Source: Nemesobacter sp965204665 (GTDB lineage Bacteria; Desulfobacterota_D; UBA1144; Nemesobacterales; Nemesobacteraceae). Taken from it: DNA of 64,000 bases. The stretch's first letter is position 1; each line of letters begins with the position of its first letter. The position numbers were made by a program, and so were the translations under genes. The notes below the pieces were generated by a model that was not told where the DNA came from, searched no databases, and was given only the letters and a program-made list of their open reading frames with translations. The stretch spans positions 1,364,001 through 1,428,000 of the forward strand of contig OZ242002.1 of NCBI GenBank assembly GCA_965204665.1. Reading direction: 5' to 3'. Shown piece by piece: positions 17,096 through 25,873 of the stretch.

Positions 17096-17878
17096 ATGCT
17101 TATCGATTCACACGCGCATCTGCTGAGTCTCGAGAGTCCTGATGACGCGGTGCTGAGAGCCGAGGCAGAGGGGGTGGGCAGGATAATATCCATCGGAACA
17201 GGTGTTCAGTCATCTCTTGATACCATAGAGTTTTCTAAAGAGCACGGCGGCGTATACGTATCTGTAGGAATTCACCCCCATTCCGCTTCTGATTTCAGCG
17301 CGGAAGCGATGATTGAGATGGAGAAAATGCTTGAAGACCCTAAGGTCGTCGCGGTCGGAGAAACGGGGCTTGATTACCACTACATGAACTCGCCCAAAGA
17401 AGATCAGATAAAATCATTTGAGGCTCACGCGGAGCTCGCCAGGAAATATTCACTACCCCTTGTCGTGCACGTAAGGGATGCGCACAGAGAACTCATTGAT
17501 ATGCTGCGAGGTATGGAACCGGTTGAAAAACCCGGGGTGATACACTGTTTTTCCGGTGATTACCATACGGCGAAAGAATACCTTTGTCTGGGTTTTTTCA
17601 TATCGTTCTCCGGTATGGTGACTTTCAACCGGTCGGCGGAATTGAGAGATGCCGCATCGAAAATCCCCCTCGAAAGAATCTTATGCGAAACGGATTCTCC
17701 ATACCTGACCCCCGTTCCGTACAGAGGAAAGCCGAATGAACCGCGGAATGTAGTTTATGTGGTCAGACTGATTTCGGAACTCAGAGGACTCTCCTTCGAG
17801 GAGTTTTCAAAGATTGTTTCGGAAAACGTCACGGAACTTTTTGGAAAAATGTCTAATTATGGAAAAGGGTTTGTTTGA
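17096..17878 (+). CDS. TatD-family metal-dependent hydrolase (DNase)
   Basis: The 260-residue protein shows the TatD amidohydrolase-fold motifs: LIDSHAHL at the N-terminus, VGIHPHSA, the metal Glu in VGETGLDYHY, PLVVHVRDA, GVIHCFSG, and the late ETDSPYLTPVP. These enzymes are metal-dependent 3'-5' exonucleases implicated in DNA repair or nucleotide turnover. The last gene of the glyA-nrdR-tatD run. Confidence 0.95.
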   Translation: MLIDSHAHLLSLESPDDAVLRAEAEGVGRIISIGTGVQSSLDTIEFSKEHGGVYVSVGIHPHSASDFSAEAMIEMEKMLEDPKVVAVGETGLDYHYMNSPKEDQIKSFEAHAELARKYSLPLVVHVRDAHRELIDMLRGMEPVEKPGVIHCFSGDYHTAKEYLCLGFFISFSGMVTFNRSAELRDAASKIPLERILCETDSPYLTPVPYRGKPNEPRNVVYVVRLISELRGLSFEEFSKIVSENVTELFGKMSNYGKGFV

Positions 17879-17906
17879 ATTCGAGTTACTTCTCCCTGCC
17901 GCTCGA

Positions 17907-19085
17907 TCAGTATAACTCGAGCGTCAGTTTCTCCATCAATTTCGGAAGGGAAATTACAGAGGTGTTCTTTTCAATTGCAAATTCATCATGACCCCCGTAA
18001 ACAACGAATTTTCTAGTTGCTTTTATGTCTTCCGACGCATGATGAAGACCGGGTTTTATCCCGGGCGCGACTCCGTATTTGATTTCAATCGCCCATAACT
18101 CTTTGCTTGATATCTTGAGAACGAGATCAATCTCCGATACTGCAGATGTTCGGTAATAATAAGATTCCACGCTGTTCGGCAGAATTGAGACTATATTTTC
18201 AATTACGAATCCTTCCCAACTTTTTCCGAGAACGGGATTGGAGAGCAACGAATCGTAATTCCCTATTCCGAGCAGTCTGTGCAGGATACCGCTGTCTCTG
18301 ACATAGAAACGAGGTGACTTGACCAATCGTTTCCTGATGTTTCCGTACCATGGATTCAATCGCCTTACAAGCAGTAGGTCGACGAGAATGTCCAGATAGT
18401 GTGTAACGGTTTTCCCGTCAACCTCCAGATTGTTGCCCAGTTTTGAATAATTCAGAGTTTCTCCCTGAAGATGAGCAATCATAGTCCATAACCTTCTCAG
18501 GCGACCGGAAGGCACCCGGAATCCTACCTGCGGAATATCCTGCTCCAGATACGTGCGGATAAGCATTTCAAGCCATTCCATGCTCTCCGAGTCTGATGAA
18601 GCAAGATAACTGTCGGGGAAGCCTCCTCTCAGCCATAATTGATTGAGGGCATCGGAGTCGGCGTGAGGCGTTTCAAGGACGTTGAATCCGCTCATGAAGA
18701 CATGGCGGATGCGACCTGCCAGGCTTTGCGAAGACTGAAAAAGCAGGTCCATCGTCGCGGAACCGAGCAGAAGGAACTGCCTGGTCCTTCTGTCCTTCTG
18801 CGATTCTCGTCGATCACCCCGCGCAGAATCATAAACAGGCCGGCCACGCGATATATCTCATCAAGAATAATCAATTTTTCGCTGTTTGCGGATAGAAAGG
18901 AAACAGGGTCGCGCAGTTTAAGCAGGTCTTCCGGCGACTCCAAGTCTAGATAGACTGAGTTCTCCTTCCAGGCAATCTTCCTGCGCCAATGTGGTTTTGC
19001 CGACCTGTCGTGGTCCTATAAGCACGACTGCAGGAACGCTGTTTATTCCTTTTTCGAGTTTCTTCTCAATCCACCTCTTAAACAT
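17907..19085 (-). pseudogene. AAA_14/DUF4143 ATPase gene broken by two frameshifts
   Basis: The reading begins at 19085 with MFKRWIEKK and a Walker A (IGPRQVGKTT). It shifts frame near 18977, where one extra base follows CAGGAA, continues through LIILDEIYR (Walker B), and shifts again at an 8-bp tandem duplication (18784-18799, gtccttct twice on the plus strand). Removing one copy restores RRTRQFLLLGSATM. The final 281 codons hold the intact DUF4143 domain with DLVLKI and WAIEIKYG, a PD-(D/E)xK-like core. Intact homologues are about 390 residues. Confidence 0.88.
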
Positions 19086-19365
19086 GCTTGTATTTTAAGA
19101 GGTGGACTCCGAAATTACAAGGTATTTTCCAAGAAAACTGATATTACTACAACTGAAAGTTCCTGGTTGCTGATCCCTGAAAAATTGCCTGCGGACAAGT
19201 GCTGTGTGAAGCACCGGAGCAACGCCCGAAGGATTTATAAGGCCGAAGGATTTAACCGTCCACTTTCGTACATGTTTCCACCGAATCAGAACCCGCCCTC
19301 CTCGACCTCGGGTTCCCTCTTTCCGTTATCTCTACTATATCGGTCGGCAATGTTATCCGTTCCCC

Positions 19366-19806
19366 TTAAATTATACGAAGAGGCCGGCAAGCGACCTGAT
19401 TGGGAAACAGGTCGGTTCTAAAACATATTTTGCGGTTGGGTGAATCGGCATAGACACGCCAAGTTCCTCGAAAGTCCGGTGGCCGTGTTCCGTGTCTGCA
19501 CTTTCTCCAGACTTCTATGTGGTTTTGATATTTGGGATAGTCGTTGAAATTTGATTCCACACTATAGGTTCCTTCACTGTTTATTGATTGCTTGGATATG
19601 TTGCCCCTTGAGTTTCTACACTCCCAGTCACCGATAAGGTCCGCGGATGAACCTGCAACCCCGGACGGGAAAGATTGAGGCGTACGAATCCCCGAACAAT
19701 CAAAATAATCGTCATCGTCTCTATAACCGCCATTATATCTGTAATCGTCGTCTGAGCCTCCACAACCGAGAGAGAACAGGCAAATAAATAATAGAACTAT
19801 TTTCAT
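19366..19806 (-). CDS. Small hypothetical lipoprotein
   Basis: The 146-residue product starts with a lipoprotein signal (LFSLGC lipobox, Cys about residue 15) followed by an Asp/Tyr/Gly-rich linker. The rest contains DLIGDWECRNSRG and ends with conserved-looking cysteines (CFRTDLF, VACRP). This may be a lipocalin-like small domain, but no family can be assigned. It has a plausible gagggga ribosome site upstream. Confidence 0.65.
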   Translation of the reverse strand: MKIVLLFICLFSLGCGGSDDDYRYNGGYRDDDDYFDCSGIRTPQSFPSGVAGSSADLIGDWECRNSRGNISKQSINSEGTYSVESNFNDYPKYQNHIEVWRKCRHGTRPPDFRGTWRVYADSPNRKICFRTDLFPNQVACRPLRII

Positions 19807-20008
19807 GGTAAAACCTCCCCTCTTTTTTCTTTCCGGAGCATTTTTCCGGGACTAAACCTGTGGTTCCTCTTTTGAAAATCCTACTTGAAGATAATTGCGG
19901 CATAAATAAATGAATTTAACAGCACTAAAAACGGGTAAAATCTCAACAGTTTTCCTGAAGCGTTTCTGTGAAGAGCAAAATTAGTTGAAAAAATTCAGAG
20001 GTGTTCAA

Positions 20009-20962
20009 TTGAGCAGAAGGCCGAAAATAGCTGTGACTATGGGAGACCCGAACGGGATAGGTCCTGAGGTCTGCATAAAAGCTTTTTACGACGGTTTCTT
20101 TGAGGAAATATGCGACGTAGTATTTATCGGGAGTGAATCAGTATTTGTCAAAGCCAATGAAGAGTTCGGAAAAAACAGTCATCTTTCAATAGTTGACCCC
20201 ACGGACTTTACTCTTGAAAATCTTCAGCCCGGAGTGATTTCAGCGGAAGCCGGTCGGGCCTCCGTACTCTGCATAGAAAAGGCTGTAGGTATGGCTCTTG
20301 CGGGTGAGGTTGACGTTGTAGTTACCGGTCCCATCAGTAAGAAATCCACACATCTCGCCGGTTCTCGGTATCCGGGACACACGGAAATGATTATGGACCT
20401 TACCGGAGCTGAGAAAGTTGTCATGCTTTTTGAAGGAACAAGGTTCCGTGTGGTGCCTGTTACCATACATGTTCCTCTCCGCGAGGTTCCGGATTTGATA
20501 ACGGAAGAAAATGTCTATTCCACGGTTTTGATCTCGGCGCTGGAACTGAGAAAAAGATTCGGCATAGAAAATCCCAAGATAGTGGTTTGCGGGCTCAACC
20601 CCCATGCCGGGGAATCTGGAGCCTTCGGGACTGAGGAGGAAGAGTTTATCATCCCTGCTCTCGAAAGAGTGAGAGCAGAAGGCATATCGGTTGAAGGACC
20701 TCTTCCCGCCGACACTCTTTTTTACGATGCTCTTCGCGGCAAATGGGACCTTGTTGTTTCCATGTACCACGATCAAGGCTTCGCTCCTTTCAAGATGCTT
20801 TCATTTGATACGGGGGTTAACGTGACGCTCGGACTTCCGATACTGAGAACATCTCCTGACCACGGGACAGCTTTTGATATAGCGTGGAGGGGTGCCGCGC
20901 GTCCCGAGAGCATGGTCCAGGCCGTAAAGGTCGCAATGGAGATATGCGATGTTGCGACCTGA
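20009..20962 (+). CDS. pdxA: 4-hydroxythreonine-4-phosphate dehydrogenase
   Basis: The protein belongs to the PdxA family, which oxidises 4-phosphohydroxy-L-threonine in pyridoxal phosphate synthesis. It opens with KIAVTMGDPNGIGPEV, has the metal His in YPGHTEM, the NPHAGE motif, and MYHDQGFAPFK with a metal His. I place the start at the TTG at 20009 (MSRRPKIAV) because agaggtg lies at 19997-20003. An in-frame TTG at 19985 would add eight residues. The gene converges on the sirtuin gene with 2 bp between stops. Confidence 0.95.
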   Translation: MSRRPKIAVTMGDPNGIGPEVCIKAFYDGFFEEICDVVFIGSESVFVKANEEFGKNSHLSIVDPTDFTLENLQPGVISAEAGRASVLCIEKAVGMALAGEVDVVVTGPISKKSTHLAGSRYPGHTEMIMDLTGAEKVVMLFEGTRFRVVPVTIHVPLREVPDLITEENVYSTVLISALELRKRFGIENPKIVVCGLNPHAGESGAFGTEEEEFIIPALERVRAEGISVEGPLPADTLFYDALRGKWDLVVSMYHDQGFAPFKMLSFDTGVNVTLGLPILRTSPDHGTAFDIAWRGAARPESMVQAVKVAMEICDVAT

Positions 20963-20964
20963 CA

Positions 20965-21735
20965 TTACATCCGGTTGTCCGGAGTCCGGTCCTCAACCAG
21001 CAAAGGAAGCACTTCTCCTGATTTTCCCATCACGGTCGCGTCGTACAGTCCGGTGCCCGGGGTTATTTCCATGTTTATTTCAACTACAGGTTTTTCGCTC
21101 TTTTTCGCGATAAGTCCCATTGAAGCTGCCGGCTCGACCACCCCTGAGGTGCCCACTATGAGTAGCAGGTCGCACTGTTCTATCGCGAACAGGCATTTGT
21201 CTATCCTTTCCATGGGAATGATTTCTCCGAACCAGACCGTGTTCGGCCTCATTACCGCTTCGCATATACTGCATCTCGGAGGACTCTCGGGAAGAGGTAC
21301 CTGATAGTTTCTTTCCGTTTTTTCACACTCAACGCATTTTATTTCCCAGATGCTTCCGTGTAGTTCTATTACATTTCGTGTTCCGGCAGAGAAATGTAGA
21401 CCGTCTACATTCTGTGTGATCAGAATAAAATCCCGTTTTTCTCTTTCAAGTGCGGTTATGGCAAAATGTCCCGGATTAGGTCTTGCGTTTTTCATTATCT
21501 TGCGTCTTGATTCATACCACTCCCATACCAGTTCAGGGTTTCTGGCGAATGCGGCCGGAGTGGCAAGTTCCTGAGGGCTGTAATTTTTCCAGAGACCTTC
21601 TTCTCCCCGATAGGTCGGGATCCCGCTTTCAGCCGATATCCCTGCTCCGGTGAGAACAACTATGTCCTCGGCTTTACCTATAAGTTCGTAAGCCTTAGCC
21701 ATATCTTTTTCCATGGTCGGACATATTCTAACCAT
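20965..21735 (-). CDS. cobB: NAD-dependent protein deacylase (sirtuin)
   Basis: The 256-residue protein is a Sir2-family deacylase. GAGISAESGIPTYRG binds NAD, ITQNVDGLH and the catalytic His in ELHGSIWEIKC follow, and zinc is held by CVEC and CSIC. The YESRR segment gives the Tyr and Arg that in CobB/SIRT5-type sirtuins favour succinyl or malonyl lysine. A ggag ribosome site precedes the ATG at 21735; a later Met (MAKAYEL) is also possible. It probably regulates metabolic enzymes by deacylation. Confidence 0.94.
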   Translation of the reverse strand: MVRICPTMEKDMAKAYELIGKAEDIVVLTGAGISAESGIPTYRGEEGLWKNYSPQELATPAAFARNPELVWEWYESRRKIMKNARPNPGHFAITALEREKRDFILITQNVDGLHFSAGTRNVIELHGSIWEIKCVECEKTERNYQVPLPESPPRCSICEAVMRPNTVWFGEIIPMERIDKCLFAIEQCDLLLIVGTSGVVEPAASMGLIAKKSEKPVVEINMEITPGTGLYDATVMGKSGEVLPLLVEDRTPDNRM

Positions 21736-22230
21736 TAGGCTCCTTTTTTACATCGGTCTGAATAGTCTCTTCTCATTGCCGACATCTATAAGGTTTAACA
21801 GATGTGGTTGTTGTCGGGCTGGATATAAAACCGTTCGGTCAAGGTGTGATGGATCGGAAAGTTTCAGCCCTTGTGACCCGACAGCACAGTCTCAGTTCTA
21901 CGTGACAGTGTACGGATTCTCTTGATCAGAACATATCAATCCGTCATCAGGCGATATGTACGGCTGTGACCGCGGATGTGCTCGGCTCTGGTCCCATGCC
22001 CGCGCCTCGGCTTCCGGAGCCTTGTCTGTAAGACGGATGCTGCTCACCTCATCACGGTGCTCATTCCGCCGGACCTGATCCCGTCGAAACCGCTGCTTTA
22101 TAAAATTCTCCGCCTCATACCGTACCTGCACCTACGGGAGACCATCCGGCCGGAAATCCTTCTCCACATTAGGGAACATCCGAAATCATGCCTTATATTC
22201 AACCCGGTCGGATAAGCGGGTCGGGTATCT
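21736..22230. other. Intergenic region upstream of the sirtuin and RTX-lipoprotein genes
   Basis: About 500 bp lie between the sirtuin start and the next promoter. Short frames occur on both strands, but none resembles a known family or has a good ribosome site. The base composition (CG-rich, few stops on the minus strand between 21898 and 22131) hints at decayed coding DNA, perhaps IS-derived. I cannot support a gene. Confidence 0.45.
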
Positions 22231-22234
22231 GTCC

Positions 22235-22262
22235 TTGACACAGGTAGGGGGGGGGGTAGAAT
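22235..22262 (+). promoter_or_regulatory. Promoter with a G10 tract in the -35/-10 spacer (probable phase-variable switch)
   Basis: A consensus -35 TTGACA (22235-22240) and a near-consensus -10 TAGAAT (22257-22262) are separated by 16 bp, ten of which are an uninterrupted run of G (22247-22256). Slippage of the run by one base would move the spacing to 15 or 17 bp and change promoter strength. The start codon lies at 22307 behind aaggagg (22293-22299). Confidence 0.8.
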
Positions 22263-22306
22263 TGGATTTGCATTGCAGTAGAGGCATATCATAAGGAGGT
22301 TGTGTT

Positions 22307-23611
22307 ATGAAGTTATGTAATTTCTTAGTTTTGTTGTTTCTGCTCGGCGGAGCGGTTTTCCTTGCTGCCTGTGAAGGGGATATGGGGCCGGCAGGCCCGA
22401 AGGGGGAAACAGGGCCGGCAGGTAAAGACGGGGCGAAAGGAGATAAGGGGGATAAAGGAGACTCGGGAACACCGGGAGCGGCGGGCCCGCAGGGAGATCA
22501 GGGAAAGTCCTTCGGTGACCCCAGATGCGACGTGAGCAACGGTATAAATGCGCTGCCCGGTGTCTCCAACGACATCACGGGGACTGCGGACGACGATGTC
22601 ATATGCGGAAATCAGTACAAAAACACGATCAGTGCCGGAGACGGCGATGATACTGTCTACGCCGGTGCCGGAAACGACAAGATAGTCGGCGGAGCCGGCA
22701 CGGATACGATATATGGTGAAGACGGAGATGACCACATTGATGCTCATATTGAAAACGACCTCACGGGAACTACCGACGACATCATCTACGGCGGAGACGG
22801 CGCTGATACAATCTGGGCCACCGCCGGCGCCAACACCATCCATGGCGGAGACGGCACTGATTACATCCGGGGAGCAGGCGGCGATGATACGATCAACGGC
22901 GATGCGGGGCGGGACGCAGTTGACGGCGGCGAAGGTAATGATACGCTCAACGGTGGAGATGGAGCTGATGTTTTCTATCTCGCCGGACCAGGCAATGACA
23001 GTTTTAACGGCGGCGCCCCGACAGGGACTGTTCTCAGTAATAATCGTCTAGCTGATACTGTGACCATAGGTCCCGTGCCTGGTGCTGCAGCAACAGTACA
23101 GGGGTTGAAGGGTATTGCATTCTTCTTCCAACCAGTGAGTGTGAATTCAACCTTTGATCTTTCCACGGGGACTTTTGACGGCAGTACTCATGGTTGGGGA
23201 ATAACTACATTTACAGGTATTGAGAACGTTTACGGCAACAACGGCAATGAGACCCTTCTCGGAGACGCTCTGGGAAATTATTTTCTCGGTCACGGTGGAA
23301 ACGATACCATTGACGGAAGAGGCGGAAATGATCTGATCGACGGACAAGCTGGTGCTGATGCTCTTACAGGTGGTGCTGGTGCCGACACCTTTCAAATCAG
23401 GTACGCGCACAGAAGCAACAAGGATAATATTAAAGACTTTAACGCATCACAGAATGACAAGATACACTTCAAGGGTTTTCCAAACGGGTCTACGGTAACA
23501 GGGTCGGGTCGCACGATCACTATAGGATCAGACAATGTAGTTGATGTGCAGGATGACGCCACGGCGAAGGCAATCCGTGAGACACCGGCCCTGTATAGAT
23601 TCGTGGACTGA
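22307..23611 (+). CDS. Lipoprotein with collagen-like stalk and RTX-type calcium-binding repeats
   Basis: The 434-residue protein has a lipoprotein signal with lipobox LAAC (Cys22). About fourteen uninterrupted Gly-X-Y triplets follow from G27 (GPAGPKGETGPAGKDG). Two blocks of RTX-like nonapeptides (GGDGADTIW, GGAGTDTIYG, GGNDTIDGRGGNDLIDG) surround a non-repeat insert of about 85 residues. The likely picture is a lipid-anchored surface protein with a collagen-like stalk and a calcium-folded beta-roll head. Classic RTX proteins lack a Sec signal, so this architecture is unusual. Transcription starts from a probably phase-variable promoter and stops at a hairpin terminator. Confidence 0.88.
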   Translation: MKLCNFLVLLFLLGGAVFLAACEGDMGPAGPKGETGPAGKDGAKGDKGDKGDSGTPGAAGPQGDQGKSFGDPRCDVSNGINALPGVSNDITGTADDDVICGNQYKNTISAGDGDDTVYAGAGNDKIVGGAGTDTIYGEDGDDHIDAHIENDLTGTTDDIIYGGDGADTIWATAGANTIHGGDGTDYIRGAGGDDTINGDAGRDAVDGGEGNDTLNGGDGADVFYLAGPGNDSFNGGAPTGTVLSNNRLADTVTIGPVPGAAATVQGLKGIAFFFQPVSVNSTFDLSTGTFDGSTHGWGITTFTGIENVYGNNGNETLLGDALGNYFLGHGGNDTIDGRGGNDLIDGQAGADALTGGAGADTFQIRYAHRSNKDNIKDFNASQNDKIHFKGFPNGSTVTGSGRTITIGSDNVVDVQDDATAKAIRETPALYRFVD

Positions 23612-23683
23612 GTTCAGTCGGTTCCGGTGAAGCTGTTCCCCCGAAAGGAACAACCTGTATCCGGTAAGTTCCGTTTTAAGAAT

Positions 23684-23715
23684 CAGGGTCTCAAGAAATT
23701 GAGGCCCTGTTTTTT
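23684..23715 (+). terminator. Rho-independent terminator of the RTX-lipoprotein gene
   Basis: cagggtctcaa (23684-23694) pairs with ttgaggccctg (23699-23709) over 11 positions with one G-T wobble. The loop is gaaa and six T follow (23710-23715). Confidence 0.9.
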
Positions 23716-23805
23716 CTGCAGTGAGAAGATATGAGTTCCGACCGGTGAACAGGACTTTTCAGTTGTCTGCAGGTTTTTAGACGGTAATTCAGTTCGTGAT
23801 GTGGT

Positions 23806-24603
23806 ATGGTGCAGATCATGGACGGACAGCCGTCTCGGGACAATGAGATTGACCTGCGCAGGATCACGGTGCGTCCGACATTCGGGGAGGCTGAACGCAG
23901 GCACCGGAACCATCCGGTCAGTCTGCATCACTACCTTCCGTTTCACAGCATATTCGGTAAGGGGCTGCCCTCGTCGGCCGGCCGGCAGGGTCATTCAAAC
24001 CGGCGTTACCCTGGTCAACCCGAGGAGGTCTTCATGTCTGAGCTTACTGATGATGCCGCTGAAGTGCCGAGCGAAGAAGAGCTGCCGGAAGAATGGACGG
24101 ACAGGGTCCGCAGGAAGCCGATGACGGCACCGGAGTTCCGGCAGGCTCGGGGCAGACGCTGTCCACTAGTCGCAATGCTTGTGCCCGGTGTCGCCGCCCG
24201 CCCGGCTTGCTCGATCAGAAGCAGCTTGAGGCCGTAGGCGCGTTCTGCAGCCCTAGCAGAAGATGCTTCACCGCACCGGTGACAGGCACCTTCCACGCAG
24301 TCTTCACACAGCTGCCTCCCGACACGCCTGAAGATGCGCTCGGTCTGCAGGAGGCCCGCAACAACGCATCGGGGATGCCGCCGGCCGTGGACGGGAGGCG
24401 ATTCGGGGTGCCACGAAGCAGACCGCGGGAGGAAGTCGGATGATGGTCGGTCGGGTGGCGACCGACAGGAATAGCAACGAGATACAGGCCGTGCGCGATT
24501 TGGCCGGCAGACTTGACCCCAAGGGTCGTATCGTAACTCTTGATGCCGTGCACATTCAGCAGAATACGGCGCGGTTTCTGCCTGAGCAGGTTCCGCCGTA
24601 TAC
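23806..24603 (+). pseudogene. Decayed ISAs1-like transposase with a DUF4338-like N-terminal segment
   Basis: Pieces in different plus-strand frames match one transposase type. ITVRPTFGEAERR and LHHYLPF at 23850-23950 resemble DUF4338. FHAVFTQLPPDTPEDALG followed by PPAVDGRRF near 24285-24400 matches the region before the first catalytic Asp of ISAs1 enzymes. IVTLDAVHIQQNTARFL near 24525-24580 matches the second. Frames shift between pieces and the C-terminal part is absent. A strong aggagg precedes an ATG at 24034, but the frame soon loses similarity. Confidence 0.68.
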
Positions 24604-24999
24604 CTGAAACCGACTGCCGCTTCGCGGCCCGGCCGCAGGATGCTTCGGACCTGATACTGAAGCCGCCGGTCTGAACCGACCGACTGAAACCTGCAACTCG
24701 GACAACAGGATATGACAGACTGCATCCGCTGCACAGATGCAGTCTGTCATGCAAGTCAGAATTACGTCGGACAGACCCTGTTTACCTGCCGGGACACCTT
24801 GTCCAGAGTCCGAATCACGACCTGAACACTCCGAAACCACTTCCAAGAGACAGATACAAAACATCCGTCACGACAACTGAATGTTCCTGGACCGATGAAT
24901 TTGTCAGATACCTTTTAATTGTGACGGGCGTGTGTATATATTCGACATTTCAAATGTCTTTATTGCAGCGACACTGAATAAATCGGTACTCGGCTGCTC
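24604..24999. other. Non-coding region between the transposase remnant and nuoA
   Basis: Apart from a perfect inverted repeat at 24712-24750, this stretch has no gene that I can support. It becomes AT-rich towards nuoA, where a promoter is expected. Confidence 0.5.
24712..24750. repeat. Perfect 15-bp inverted repeat
   Basis: atgacagactgcatc (24712-24726) is the exact reverse complement of gatgcagtctgtcat (24736-24750), separated by 9 bases. No T tract follows on either strand, so it is not a standard terminator. It could be an IS end, a recombination site or a protein-binding site. Confidence 0.8.
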
Positions 25000-25027
25000 T
25001 TGACAATTTTCGCTCCGGCAATACCAT
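25000..25027 (+). promoter_or_regulatory. Candidate promoter of nuoABCD
   Basis: TTGACA (25000-25005) and TACCAT (25022-25027) are spaced by 16 bp. Transcription would start near 25034, only a few bases before the GTG start of nuoA, giving a very short or absent leader. Confidence 0.45.
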
Positions 25028-25037
25028 TTTCAGTGTT

Positions 25038-25397
25038 GTGCTTGATCAATACATCCCCATTCTTCTTATAATCGTGATAGCGATTGTTCTCGCATCGGCG
25101 TTGCTCGGCATCTCATATCTGCTCGGTCCCAGAAGGTATGAGAGTTGGCGAAAACTTATTCCCTATGAATCTGGAATGATTCCCGAGGGAGATGCCAGAG
25201 AAAAGGTGTCTCTCAGGTACTACCTGATAGGGGCTCTGTTCATATTGTTTGACGTGGAAATCGTTTTTCTCGTGGCTTGGGCCGTAGTATTCAGAGAACT
25301 CGGACTTGTAGCGTTGATAGAAGTGATTGCGTTTTTGGTTGTAGTAATGGGAGGATATTTATATGTTCTCAAAAGGGGGGCTCTGGAATGGGAGTAA
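25038..25397 (+). CDS. nuoA: NADH-quinone oxidoreductase subunit A
   Basis: The 119-residue membrane protein has three hydrophobic spans and the NuoA loop with YESGM and RYYLIGALFILFDVEIVF, where the acidic residues belong to the quinone-site region of complex I. The start is GTG; no other in-frame start lies nearby. It overlaps nuoB by 10 bp. Confidence 0.97.
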   Translation: MLDQYIPILLIIVIAIVLASALLGISYLLGPRRYESWRKLIPYESGMIPEGDAREKVSLRYYLIGALFILFDVEIVFLVAWAVVFRELGLVALIEVIAFLVVVMGGYLYVLKRGALEWE

Positions 25398-25873
25398 ATA
25401 CAGGGTCGCTTCTTGGCGGGGATGGTTTTCTGACGACTAAAGTATCGGCGATTGCCAACTGGGGAAGGAAAAACAGCCTCTGGCCCATGCCTTTCGGGAC
25501 TGCATGCTGCGCGATTGAGATGATGGGGACTTTTTCGTCCAGGTTCGATATCGCGAGATTCGGTGCCGAAGCCGTGAGATTCTCACCGAGACAGGCCGAC
25601 CTGATGATAGTCTCCGGAACTATAACCTACAAGATGGCATCGGTCTGCAGGAGAATTTACGAGCAGATGTCCGAACCGAAGTGGGTGATCGCCATGGGAT
25701 CCTGCACCTGCGGTGGAGGCCCTTTCGACAGTTACGCCGTTGTTCAGGGAATTGATGAATTTCTGCCCGTGGATGTTTATGTGGGCGGATGTCCTCCGAG
25801 ACCCGAAGCGCTTATCGACGCCGTGATGAAAATTCAGGAAAAAATAGACAACGAGAGTCCGCCGGTCGTATGA
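25388..25873 (+). CDS. nuoB: NADH-quinone oxidoreductase subunit B
   Basis: From the ATG at 25388, inside the end of nuoA, the product has 161 residues, normal for NuoB. The N2 4Fe-4S cluster ligands are visible as the CC pair in FGTACCAIEMM, the Cys of MGSCTC, and the Cys in VGGCPPRPEA. NuoB sits at the junction with the quinone channel. It overlaps nuoC by ATGA. Confidence 0.97.
   Translation: MGVNTGSLLGGDGFLTTKVSAIANWGRKNSLWPMPFGTACCAIEMMGTFSSRFDIARFGAEAVRFSPRQADLMIVSGTITYKMASVCRRIYEQMSEPKWVIAMGSCTCGGGPFDSYAVVQGIDEFLPVDVYVGGCPPRPEALIDAVMKIQEKIDNESPPVV

Noticed and set aside
17881..17920. Inverted repeat tcgagtta/taactcga between tatD and the ATPase pseudogene as a bidirectional terminator.
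   Set aside because: The stem is only 8 bp with a long loop and no T tract on either side.
21832..21848. A 17-bp sequence here (cgttcggtcaaggtgtg) recurs inverted at 12376-12392.
   Set aside because: One such match is roughly expected by chance in 64 kb compared with itself on both strands, and flanking similarity is weak.
24015..24754. Two long minus-strand frames opposite the ISAs1 relic.
   Set aside because: The plus-strand pieces match transposase motifs; the minus-strand products do not resemble any protein.
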